A stretch of 64,000 bases of DNA from CALAED01 sp035765195 (GTDB lineage: Bacteria; Actinomycetota; Actinomycetes; Streptosporangiales; Streptosporangiaceae), in the NCBI GenBank assembly GCA_035765195.1, contig DASTYC010000040.1:62001-126000 (forward strand). The letters are read 5' to 3'. Position numbers and translations under genes: made by a program. A model generated the notes under the pieces. That model saw nothing but the letters and a program-made list of their open reading frames with translations. It did not search any database and was not told the DNA's origin. Below, one piece after another: positions 16,381-23,696 of this stretch (within the stretch, counting starts at the first letter, position 1; every line of letters begins with the position of its first letter).

Positions 16381-18535
16381 GACCCTCCCGGCACAGGCGG
16401 AGCACGTTGGCGATGACCTGATGGCCGTGCCGGCCCGCCGCGGTGAGGATCGACTCCGGATGGAACTGCACCGCCCACCGCCGGTTCGCCGGGTCCTCGA
16501 TCGCCATCACCACGTCCCCCAGCAACGCGGTGATCTTGAAGCCGTGCACCTGGTCGGGGGTGGCGTGCAGCGAGTGGTAACGCGCCGCGGTGATCTCGCC
16601 GGGCAGCCCGGCGAACAGCTCGCCGCCGGTGATCTCGACGGTGCCGGGCTTGCCGTGGGCGGGCTCGGGCAGCAGCGCGAGCTCGCCGCCCGTGTGCTCC
16701 ACCATCGCCTGCAGCCCCAGGCACACCCCGAACGTCGGCAGCCGCCGCGCCTCCAGCGCGGTGAGCAGCGCCGCGCAGTCGAAGTCGGCCGGGCGGCCCG
16801 GGCCGGGGGACAGCACCACCAGGTCGGGCCGGGGCTCGTCGAGCAGCCGTTCGGGGAAGCCATGGCGCACCGTCGTCACCGCCGCGCCCTGCTGGCGGAA
16901 GTAGTCGGCGAGGGTGTTGACGAAGGAGTCCTCGTGGTCGACGAGCAAGACCGTGAGGCCGTCGCCGGCGCGCTCGGCCGCGCCGGGGGTCTCGTCCCGC
17001 CGGGGAGCGCGGGTGGACTCGAGCGCCTCGAGCAGCGCCCGGGCCTTGAGGTAGGTCTCGCGCTCCTCTGCGTCGGGGTCGGAGTCGTACAGCAGCGTCG
17101 CGCCCACTCGCACCGCGGCGACCCCGTCCTTGATCCGCGCCGTGCGCAGCGTGAGCCCGGTGTTCATCGACCCGTCGAAGCCGACGAACCCGACGGCCCC
17201 GCCGTACCAGCGCCGCGGCGCGTCCTCGTGGTCCTCGATGAACTGCATCGCCCACGTCTTCGGCGCGCCGGTCACGGTGACGGCCCACATGTGAGTGAGG
17301 AAGGCGTCGAACGCGTCGAAGCCGGGACGCAACCGCCCCTCGATGTGGTCGACCGTGTGGATCAGGCGCGAGTACATCTCGATCTGGCGGCGGCCCAGCA
17401 CCTTGACGGTGCCCGGCACGCAGATCCGGGACTTGTCGTTGCGGTCGACGTCGGTGCACATGGTGAGCTCGGACTCGTCCTTGCGCGAGAGCAGGATGGT
17501 CCTGATCTGCTCGGCGTCCTGCAGGGCGTCGGCGCCACGCTTGATCGTGCCCGCGATCGGGCAGGTCTCGACCCGGTCGCCGGTCACCCGCACGAACATC
17601 TCCGGCGACGCGCCCACGAGATGCTCGCCCTCGCCCAGGTTGAACATGAACTCATACGGCGCCGGGTTCGTCTCCCGCAGCCGCTCGAAGAAGGCCGCCG
17701 GCGACTCGCACCGCCCGTACATCACGTGGCCAGGCGTCACCTCGAACAGGTCGCCGCGGACGAACCTCTCCTTGGCCTCGCCGACCACCTGGGCGTACGT
17801 GCCCGGAACCGGCTGGGGCGGCAGCTCGCGGACCGGCCGCACCGGAGTCGGCTCGGTCAGGCGCGGCAGCCCGCAGGTGCTCGCGCCGTCGACGATGAAG
17901 TCGTAGGACATGCGGTGCGAGGTCTCGCGCTTGCGGTCCACGATGACCAGCTCGTCGGGCAGGTGCAACACCAGGTCGCGCTGGTCGTCCGGCCGGGTGT
18001 GGCGCAGCCGCAGCGGCTCGAACTGCAGCGACAGGTCGTAGCCGAACGCCCCGTACAGCCCGAGATGCGGGTCGCCGCCGCGGAAGACGCCGGCGATCGC
18101 GCGCAGTGCGGTGAAGACCGTGGGCTGGCGGCTGCGCTCCTCCTCGGTGAAGAACTCCTCGGTCGGGGGGACGAACACCTCGAGCAGGTCGGCGTCGCTC
18201 GCGACGACCTCGCCGGTGTCGCCAACGGCCGCCGCGACCGCCGCCAGCGGCACCCGGCCGCGCTCGTTCAAGGCGCGCACGGCGAGCCGCCTGCCGCGCG
18301 CGACGATCTCCAGGCACGGGTCCACATAGCCCATGTGCCAGCGGCTGTAGCGGCCCGGGTACTCCATGCCCGAGGCCAGCACGCCGCCGCGCCGGCTGCC
18401 CACGGCCGCGATGAGGCCGTCCAGCACGTCCGACTTGTCCGCGGAATCGACCCGGGTGGCGGCGCGGACGATCCGCACGCCCCCGGCGGTCACATATTCG
18501 GTGATCTCGCTGTGCTCCACCGTGCCGTCGCCCAT
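16367..18535 (-). CDS. trpEG: Anthranilate synthase, fused TrpE-TrpG
   Basis: A 722-residue fusion that makes anthranilate from chorismate and glutamine, the first committed step of tryptophan synthesis. Residues about 1-500 are the TrpE part: PIAGTIKRG, ELTMCTDVDRNDKSR and MWAVTVTGAPKTWAM line the chorismate site. Residues about 525-722 are the glutamine amidotransferase: the nucleophile is the Cys in FGVCLGLQAM and the His-Glu pair is in QFHPESIL. The fused form is known from rhizobia and actinobacteria. Upstream lie a leader peptide with three Trp codons and an attenuator hairpin, so expression responds to tryptophan supply. No other trp gene is adjacent. Confidence 0.95.
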   Translation of the reverse strand: MGDGTVEHSEITEYVTAGGVRIVRAATRVDSADKSDVLDGLIAAVGSRRGGVLASGMEYPGRYSRWHMGYVDPCLEIVARGRRLAVRALNERGRVPLAAVAAAVGDTGEVVASDADLLEVFVPPTEEFFTEEERSRQPTVFTALRAIAGVFRGGDPHLGLYGAFGYDLSLQFEPLRLRHTRPDDQRDLVLHLPDELVIVDRKRETSHRMSYDFIVDGASTCGLPRLTEPTPVRPVRELPPQPVPGTYAQVVGEAKERFVRGDLFEVTPGHVMYGRCESPAAFFERLRETNPAPYEFMFNLGEGEHLVGASPEMFVRVTGDRVETCPIAGTIKRGADALQDAEQIRTILLSRKDESELTMCTDVDRNDKSRICVPGTVKVLGRRQIEMYSRLIHTVDHIEGRLRPGFDAFDAFLTHMWAVTVTGAPKTWAMQFIEDHEDAPRRWYGGAVGFVGFDGSMNTGLTLRTARIKDGVAAVRVGATLLYDSDPDAEERETYLKARALLEALESTRAPRRDETPGAAERAGDGLTVLLVDHEDSFVNTLADYFRQQGAAVTTVRHGFPERLLDEPRPDLVVLSPGPGRPADFDCAALLTALEARRLPTFGVCLGLQAMVEHTGGELALLPEPAHGKPGTVEITGGELFAGLPGEITAARYHSLHATPDQVHGFKITALLGDVVMAIEDPANRRWAVQFHPESILTAAGRHGHQVIANVLRLCREGRARA

Positions 18536-18603
18536 TGGCGGGTCCCCTCAGCTTGTCGCGGCTCCCCCTGATCAGGGGGCCCTCGTCCCGGCCGGAGGAA
18601 ACG

Positions 18604-18630
18604 AAAACGACCGCCGGGTGAGGGCGGTCG
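18604..18630 (-). terminator. trp attenuator (intrinsic terminator in the trpEG leader)
   Basis: On the minus strand an 8-bp perfect stem (CGACCGCC with GGCGGTCG, 18608-18615 and 18623-18630) with a 7-base loop is followed by TTTTCGTTT. This is a proper intrinsic terminator 36 bases after the leader peptide stop and about 70 bases before trpEG, the classic attenuation layout. Confidence 0.82.
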
Positions 18631-18665
18631 CCTGTCTGCTCATCCACGCACGAACCGGCACCGCC

Positions 18666-18704
18666 TCAGCGGCGCCACCACCACGTGCGGGACTCGGTTC
18701 GCAT
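18666..18704 (-). CDS. trpL: trp leader peptide with three consecutive Trp codons
   Basis: A 12-codon frame, MRTESRTWWWRR, with TGG-TGG-TGG near its end, lies upstream of trpEG and before the terminator hairpin at 18604-18630. When charged tRNA-Trp is scarce, a ribosome stalled on the Trp codons would prevent terminator formation and let trpEG be transcribed. The Shine-Dalgarno is weak: GGGAG lies about 16 bases upstream. A TAGCCT that could be a -10 box sits just ahead (18715-18720), so leaderless translation is possible. The peptide has no function of its own beyond regulation. Confidence 0.85.
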   Translation of the reverse strand: MRTESRTWWWRR

Positions 18705-18953
18705 GATGTCAAGCAGGCTACTCCCAAGGCGCGGGCGCCGCCAGCAGCGCCGGGCCGCCGCGTCAAGTCCGCAGGACAGGAGGTACGGCGTTTCCGGAGA
18801 TGGGTACATTCGAGCCGCGGTGTCGCACACTGCGGAACGATGCACCGAGTCGTGCCGCACTCGCGACCCGGCCGTGACGTCGGCCACACTAGGCTGCCGT
18901 CGCTTTCCGCAGTCTCCAGTTTTCGGAAACGGGGGCCTGACGAGGGAGGATCC

Positions 18954-19202
18954 TTGGCGCCGCAGAACCCCACCCCACCCGGCGACCGCACGAACGGCGA
19001 GAGCGAACGTAACGACCGCAGCTACTGGAACTGGCTGCTCGCCGTCGCCGTCGTCGTGCCGCTGTTCACCTTCCTGTACAACCGCACCGAGCCGCGGCTG
19101 GCCGGGATCCCCTTCTTCTACTGGATGCAGCTCGCCTTCATCGCGGTCGGCGTCGTCGCCACCGCGGTCGTCTACACGATGACGAAGCAGAAGGGCCGCT
19201 GA
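18954..19202 (+). CDS. DUF3311 family small membrane protein (symporter partner)
   Basis: An 82-residue protein with a polar, Pro/Asn/Glu-rich N-terminus and two membrane helices (about 24-40 and 55-75). The segment GIPFFYWMQLAFI is the DUF3311 signature. A TTG start at 18954 was chosen because GGGAGGA precedes it by 3 bases and no suitable ATG/GTG lies near. The stop is two bases before the ATG of the solute:sodium symporter. DUF3311 proteins regularly accompany this symporter class and are thought to be a small accessory subunit. Confidence 0.82.
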   Translation: MAPQNPTPPGDRTNGESERNDRSYWNWLLAVAVVVPLFTFLYNRTEPRLAGIPFFYWMQLAFIAVGVVATAVVYTMTKQKGR

Positions 19203-19204
19203 CG

Positions 19205-20812
19205 ATGTCCGACCACATTCCCGAGATCACGATCTTCGTCATCCTGTTCACCCTGGTCAGCGGCATGGGCTTCGTCGCCTCGCGGTGGCGGCGGGCCGAG
19301 TCGCTTGACTCCCTCGACCAGTGGGGGCTCGGCGGCCGCAACTTCGGCAGCTGGATCACCTGGTTCCTCATCGGCGGCGACCTCTACACCGCCTACACCT
19401 TCGTGGCGGTGCCCGCGCTGGTGTTCGGCGCCGGCGCGGCGGGCTTCTTCGCGGTGCCCTATACGGTCATCACCTACCCGCTCGTCTTCCTCGTCCTCAT
19501 CCGGCTGTGGTCGGTCTCGCACGTGCACGGCTTCGTGACGCCGGCCGACTTCGTCCGGGCCCGGTTCGGGTCGGCGACGCTGGCGCTGCTCGTCGCGATC
19601 ACGGGCATCGTCGCGACCATGCCCTACATCGCGCTGCAACTGGTCGGCATCCAGGCGACGCTCAAGGCGATGGGCGTGAACGGCCACTGGCCGCTGATCA
19701 TCGCGTTCGCGATCCTCGCCGCCTACACCTACCGGTCGGGCCTGCGCGCGCCCGCGCTGATCGCGTTCATCAAGGACACGCTGATCTATCTGGTGATCCT
19801 CGTCGCCATCATCTACATCCCGACCAGGCTCGGCGGCTGGGACAACATCTTCGGCGCGGCGCAGGAGAAGTACGCCTCGTCGGCGCTGGCGACCGACTCC
19901 CTGCTGCTCAACAGCAACAACCAGCTCAACTACGCGATGCTGGCGCTGGGCTCGGCGCTGGCGCTGTTCTTGTACCCGCACAGCGCGACGGGCGTCCTGG
20001 CCGCCAGGAACCGCAACGTGATCAAGCGCAACATGGCCGCGCTGCCCGCCTACAGCCTGCTGCTCGGCCTGATCGCGCTGCTCGGCTTCATGGCCATCGC
20101 GGCCGGGGTCAGGCCGCTCACCACCGACGGCAAGGCCGACTCGAACACCATCGTCCCGCTGCTGTTCGACCGCGTCTTCCCCGACTGGTTCACGGGGGTG
20201 GCGTACGCGGCCATCGGCATCGGCGCGCTGGTCCCGGCCGCGATCATGTCGATCGCCGCGGCCAACCTGTTCACCCGCAACATCTACAAGGAATACATTC
20301 ACCCGGCCGCCACCGACCGCGAGGAGGCCGCGGCCAGCAAGCTGGCCTCGCTCGTGGTGAAGATCGGGGCGGTCCTGGTCATCTTGTTCCTCGACCCGCA
20401 GTTCTCCATCGACCTGCAGCTCATCGGCGGCGTGATCATCTTGCAGACGCTGCCGGCCGTCGGGCTCGGGCTGCTGACCCGCTGGTTCCACCGCGGCGGC
20501 CTGATCGCCGGCTGGGCGTGCGGCATGGCCGCCGGAATGTGGATGCTGTACCAGATCCCCAACCCGGCCAACGGCAAGCAGCACTTCGGCGGGTCCGCCT
20601 ACCCGCTCAATGACCTCGGCTTCGACACCAAGCTCACCGTGTACACCGGCATCATCGCGCTCTCGGTGAACCTGCTCGTGGCGTTCTTCGGCACGCTGGC
20701 GCTCAAGGCGGCCAAGACGCCGGACGGCGCCGACGCCACTCGCACCGGCGACTACTTCGCCGACGAGGGCGACCCCAAGGTCAAGGAGCTCGATCTCGCC
20801 GCGTCGACCTGA
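19205..20812 (+). CDS. Solute:sodium symporter (SSS family, monocarboxylate-type)
   Basis: A 535-residue membrane protein with about 13 helices. It shows the SSS signatures WGLGGRNFGSWITWFLIGGD near the N-terminus, RFGSATLALLVA, and the long GSALALFLYPHSATGVLAARN segment. The final third includes IGIGALVPAAIMSIAAANLFTRN. Relatives such as MctC/MctP take up acetate, pyruvate, propionate or lactate with sodium or protons. Its coupling to the DUF3311 gene supports the monocarboxylate branch. The C-terminus is acidic and cytoplasmic. The substrate is not decided by sequence. Confidence 0.88.
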   Translation: MSDHIPEITIFVILFTLVSGMGFVASRWRRAESLDSLDQWGLGGRNFGSWITWFLIGGDLYTAYTFVAVPALVFGAGAAGFFAVPYTVITYPLVFLVLIRLWSVSHVHGFVTPADFVRARFGSATLALLVAITGIVATMPYIALQLVGIQATLKAMGVNGHWPLIIAFAILAAYTYRSGLRAPALIAFIKDTLIYLVILVAIIYIPTRLGGWDNIFGAAQEKYASSALATDSLLLNSNNQLNYAMLALGSALALFLYPHSATGVLAARNRNVIKRNMAALPAYSLLLGLIALLGFMAIAAGVRPLTTDGKADSNTIVPLLFDRVFPDWFTGVAYAAIGIGALVPAAIMSIAAANLFTRNIYKEYIHPAATDREEAAASKLASLVVKIGAVLVILFLDPQFSIDLQLIGGVIILQTLPAVGLGLLTRWFHRGGLIAGWACGMAAGMWMLYQIPNPANGKQHFGGSAYPLNDLGFDTKLTVYTGIIALSVNLLVAFFGTLALKAAKTPDGADATRTGDYFADEGDPKVKELDLAAST

Positions 20813-20867
20813 CGGATCACGAGGACCCGATCGTTCTCGATCGCCCTCGATCACGCTCGTCGGGGAA

Positions 20868-20908
20868 ACCGATCGTAACCGAGGCCGGTGGCCTCGGTTA
20901 CGATCGGT
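20868..20908. terminator. 19-bp-arm inverted repeat after the symporter gene
   Basis: Perfect arms (20868-20886 and 20890-20908) with a 3-base loop start 56 bases after the symporter stop and end 43 bases before the amidohydrolase GTG. It may terminate the symporter transcript. The preceding run of GATC-containing repeats (20828-20855) is also notable. An operator for the next gene is the alternative. Confidence 0.6.
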
Positions 20909-20951
20909 CAACTCGATCAAGTGACGGGCGGGCAGGGGGCACAGATCCCAC

Positions 20952-22145
20952 GTGGACACACAGGGCATTCCGCCGCAGCTGCAGGACGCGCTGGATCGGC
21001 CGCTGGTCGATCACCACTGCCACGGGGTGCTCCGCGGCGCGGTCGACCGCGCCGCGTTCGAACAGCTCATCGTCGAGGGCGGGCTGCCGGCGCCGCCGGG
21101 CACGACGCACTTCGACACCCCGGTGGGGCTGGCCGTGCGGCGCTGGTGCGCGCCGCTGCTCGACCTGCCGCCGCACGCGCCGGCGTCGGACTACCTGGCC
21201 CGCCGCGCCGAGCTCGGGCCGGAGGAGGTGAACCGCCGGCTGCTCGGCGCGGCGGGCATCGGCGTCTTCTGCGTCGACACCGGGCTCGACGCCTCCCGCG
21301 GTACGAACGCCCCGGACGCGATCGCGGCCCCCGCGACCTTGCTGTCGCCGGGGGAGATGGGGGCGGCGGGCGGCGGCGCGGCCGGTCGCGAGATCGTCCG
21401 CATCGAGCGGGTCGCCCGCGAGGTCGCCGAGCGCGCCCCGACCGCGGCCGGCTACGCGGACGAGTTCGCCGAGGAATTGTTCCGGCGGGCGAGCGACGCC
21501 GCGGGCCTCAAGACGATCATCGCCTACCGCTGCGGCCTCGACTTCGACCCGTGGCCGCCGGAGCCGGGCGAGGTCGTCGCCGCCGCCTCGACCTGGTTCA
21601 CCGGCTATCACGTCGAATCCCGTCTCGCCGATCCGGTGCTGTTGCGGCATGCGCTGTGGACGGCGCTCGCCGTGGCCCGCGAGTACGGGCTGCCGATCCA
21701 GTTCCACACCGGGTACGGCGACACCGACCTGCGCCTGCACCGCGCGAACCCGGTGCTGATGACCGACTTCCTGCGGGCCGCGCAGCCGGTCCCGGTGGTG
21801 TTGCTGCACTGCTATCCCTATGTGCGCGAGGCCGCCTACCTCGCCGCCGTCTATCCGCACGTGTACCTCGACTGCGGGCTCGCGGTCACCTACACGGCGG
21901 CCGCCTCGGCCGCCGTGCTCGCCGAGTCGCTCGAGCTGGCGCCGTTCCACAAGAACCTGTTCAGCACCGACTGTTACGGCTTGGCCGAGCTGTGCCATCT
22001 GGGCGCGCTGTATTTTCGGCACGGCCTTGGCGCGCTGCTGGCCGAGCGAGTACGGGCGGGCGAGTGGTCGCTGCCCGACGCGGCCCGGGTCGCCCGCCTG
22101 ATCGGGGGCGGCAACGCCCGCAGGATCTATCCGCTCGACCCGTGA
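20952..22145 (+). CDS. Amidohydrolase family protein
   Basis: A 397-residue TIM-barrel metal hydrolase. The N-terminal metal site is DHHCHG (about 20-25). A KTIIAYR strand may supply the bridging Lys, FHTGYGDTD gives the next His, and LLHCYPYVREA another. STDCYGLAEL near residue 337 supplies the catalytic Asp. The layout is that of the amidohydrolase-2 type, also found as the N-terminal half of FluG-like proteins with glutamine synthetase. A GTG start with a spaced GGGCAGGGGG is assumed. It lies downstream of a transporter pair; a link through the transported compound is possible but unproven. Confidence 0.8.
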   Translation: MDTQGIPPQLQDALDRPLVDHHCHGVLRGAVDRAAFEQLIVEGGLPAPPGTTHFDTPVGLAVRRWCAPLLDLPPHAPASDYLARRAELGPEEVNRRLLGAAGIGVFCVDTGLDASRGTNAPDAIAAPATLLSPGEMGAAGGGAAGREIVRIERVAREVAERAPTAAGYADEFAEELFRRASDAAGLKTIIAYRCGLDFDPWPPEPGEVVAAASTWFTGYHVESRLADPVLLRHALWTALAVAREYGLPIQFHTGYGDTDLRLHRANPVLMTDFLRAAQPVPVVLLHCYPYVREAAYLAAVYPHVYLDCGLAVTYTAAASAAVLAESLELAPFHKNLFSTDCYGLAELCHLGALYFRHGLGALLAERVRAGEWSLPDAARVARLIGGGNARRIYPLDP

Positions 22146-22249
22146 TCCACGCCGGCGCTCCCACGAATCGGGCACACCAAATCCTTGGTTAAGGGTGTCC
22201 GCTGGCGCCGCTTCGTTTATCGGGATGCCGGCCGGGCAGCTCAGCCCGC

Positions 22250-22399
22250 ATGTACACACTCTTGCTGCTGATCGCGGTGATCATGGTGATCGCCGGTATC
22301 TATGTCATTCTCGCCAGGCGCGAGCTGCTGTGGGGCATCATCCTCATCGTGCTCGGGCTTCTCATCGGCCCCGGCGGTGTGAGCATTTTCAACACCTAG
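22250..22399 (+). CDS. GPGG-motif small membrane protein
   Basis: A 49-residue protein not long enough for usual gene calling. It has two hydrophobic helices (MYTLLLLIAVIMVIAGIYVI and LLWGIILIVLGLLI) joined by LARRE, and ends in IGPGGVSIFNT. The Gly-Pro-Gly-Gly turn after the second helix is the hallmark of a small actinobacterial membrane protein family. It fills the gap between the amidohydrolase and sbcD; the rest of that gap (22146-22249, 22400-22472) shows nothing further. The ribosome binding site is poor. Function is unknown. Confidence 0.75.
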   Translation: MYTLLLLIAVIMVIAGIYVILARRELLWGIILIVLGLLIGPGGVSIFNT

Positions 22400-22472
22400 T
22401 AGTGCCGATCGGCCGAAATCCTCGGACGGCCCTCCGCCGCCTCTGTTTTGCTGGAGGCCGGAGGGCCGCTCG

Positions 22473-23696
22473 ATGAGAATCCTGCACACTGCCGACTGGC
22501 ATGTCGGCAAGGTGCTCAAAGGCCGGTCGCGCGTCGCCGAGCACACCGCCGTGCTCGGCGAGATCGTCGACATCGCCCGCGCCGAGGACGTGGACGTGGT
22601 GATCGTGGCCGGCGACGTCTTCGACGCCGCCGCGCCCGTGCCGGCCGCCCAGGCGCTGGTGATGCGCACCCTGCTCGCGCTCCGCGAGGACGACCGACAG
22701 GTCGTCGTGCTGGCCGGAAACCATGACAACCCCCACCTGCTGGACGTCTACCGCCCGGTGCTCGGCACGGTCGGCATCCACGTCGTCGGCACCTTTCGCG
22801 GCCCCGAGAACGGCGGCGTGATCTCCTTCACCGCCAGGTCCGGCGAGGAGGCGCGGATCGCGGTGCTGCCGTTCCTGTCACATCGCTTCGCGGTGCGCGC
22901 GGCCGAGGCGCTGCGCGGCACCCCGCCCCAGCACAGCGTCGCCTACTCGCTGAAGTGGGCCGAGCTCGCCGGCGCGCTGACGTCCGGATTCGGCTCGGCC
23001 CGCGATGAGACCGTCAACCTGCTCACCGCGCACGCCACGCTGCGCGGCGGCCGGCTCGGCGGCGGCGAACGCGAGGCCCAGACCGTCATGTCGTACTACG
23101 TCGAACCCGGAACGTTCCCTGAGACGCTCCAGTACGCCGCGCTCGGCCACCTGCACCGCCGGCAGCGGCTGCCGGGCCCGTGCCCGTTGTGGTACGCCGG
23201 ATCCCCGCTCGCGGTCGACTTCGGTGACGAGACGATCCGGCCAGGCGTGCTGATCGTGACCGTGGGGCCGGGGGAGGAGGCGCAGGTGCGCACGGCCGAG
23301 ATCACCGCCGCGCGCCGGCTGCGCACGGTCCGCGGCTCCCTCGACGAGCTGGCCGCCCTCGCGCCCGACCTCGAAGGCGTGTGGCTGCGCGTGGTCGTGG
23401 CCGAGCCGCCGCGTCCGGGGCTGGCCGAGGCGGTGCGCGAACTGCTGCCCGACGCGTTGTCCATCGACATCGACGAGCGCTTCCGGCCGGCCCGGCGGCA
23501 CGCCGCCGCGGTCCGGCACGATCGCGGGCCGCGCGGCCTGTTCCGCGACTACCTCGCCGCCTCGGGCCACGGAGGCGGCGACGAGCTGACGGCGCTGTTC
23601 GACCGGCTGCTCGACGAGGTCACCTCCGAGGAGGCCACGTCCGAGGACGTTACCTCCGAGCAGGTCACGTCCGGTGAAGGGGGAGCGGACGGCTGA
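22473..23696 (+). CDS. sbcD: Exonuclease subunit SbcD (Mre11-like nuclease)
   Basis: A 407-residue metallophosphoesterase that forms the nuclease of the SbcCD complex, cutting hairpins and protein-blocked DNA ends. The phosphodiesterase motifs are present: ADWHVGK (Asp, His), AGDVFDA, AGNHDN (about 82-87), and LGHLHRRQ with the last His pair. The C-terminal capping domain follows. The tail is unusual: four 5-residue repeats of the type (V/A)TSE(E/D/Q), encoded by a 15-bp tandem repeat, precede the stop. The stop overlaps the start of sbcC by one base, so the subunits are made together. Confidence 0.95.
   Translation: MRILHTADWHVGKVLKGRSRVAEHTAVLGEIVDIARAEDVDVVIVAGDVFDAAAPVPAAQALVMRTLLALREDDRQVVVLAGNHDNPHLLDVYRPVLGTVGIHVVGTFRGPENGGVISFTARSGEEARIAVLPFLSHRFAVRAAEALRGTPPQHSVAYSLKWAELAGALTSGFGSARDETVNLLTAHATLRGGRLGGGEREAQTVMSYYVEPGTFPETLQYAALGHLHRRQRLPGPCPLWYAGSPLAVDFGDETIRPGVLIVTVGPGEEAQVRTAEITAARRLRTVRGSLDELAALAPDLEGVWLRVVVAEPPRPGLAEAVRELLPDALSIDIDERFRPARRHAAAVRHDRGPRGLFRDYLAASGHGGGDELTALFDRLLDEVTSEEATSEDVTSEQVTSGEGGADG
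23616..23675 (+). repeat. Four 15-bp tandem repeats at the 3' end of sbcD
   Basis: Four imperfect 15-bp units (23616, 23631, 23646, 23661) encode EVTSE, EATSE, DVTSE and QVTSG. The repeats extend the acidic tail of SbcD directly ahead of sbcC. Confidence 0.8.
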
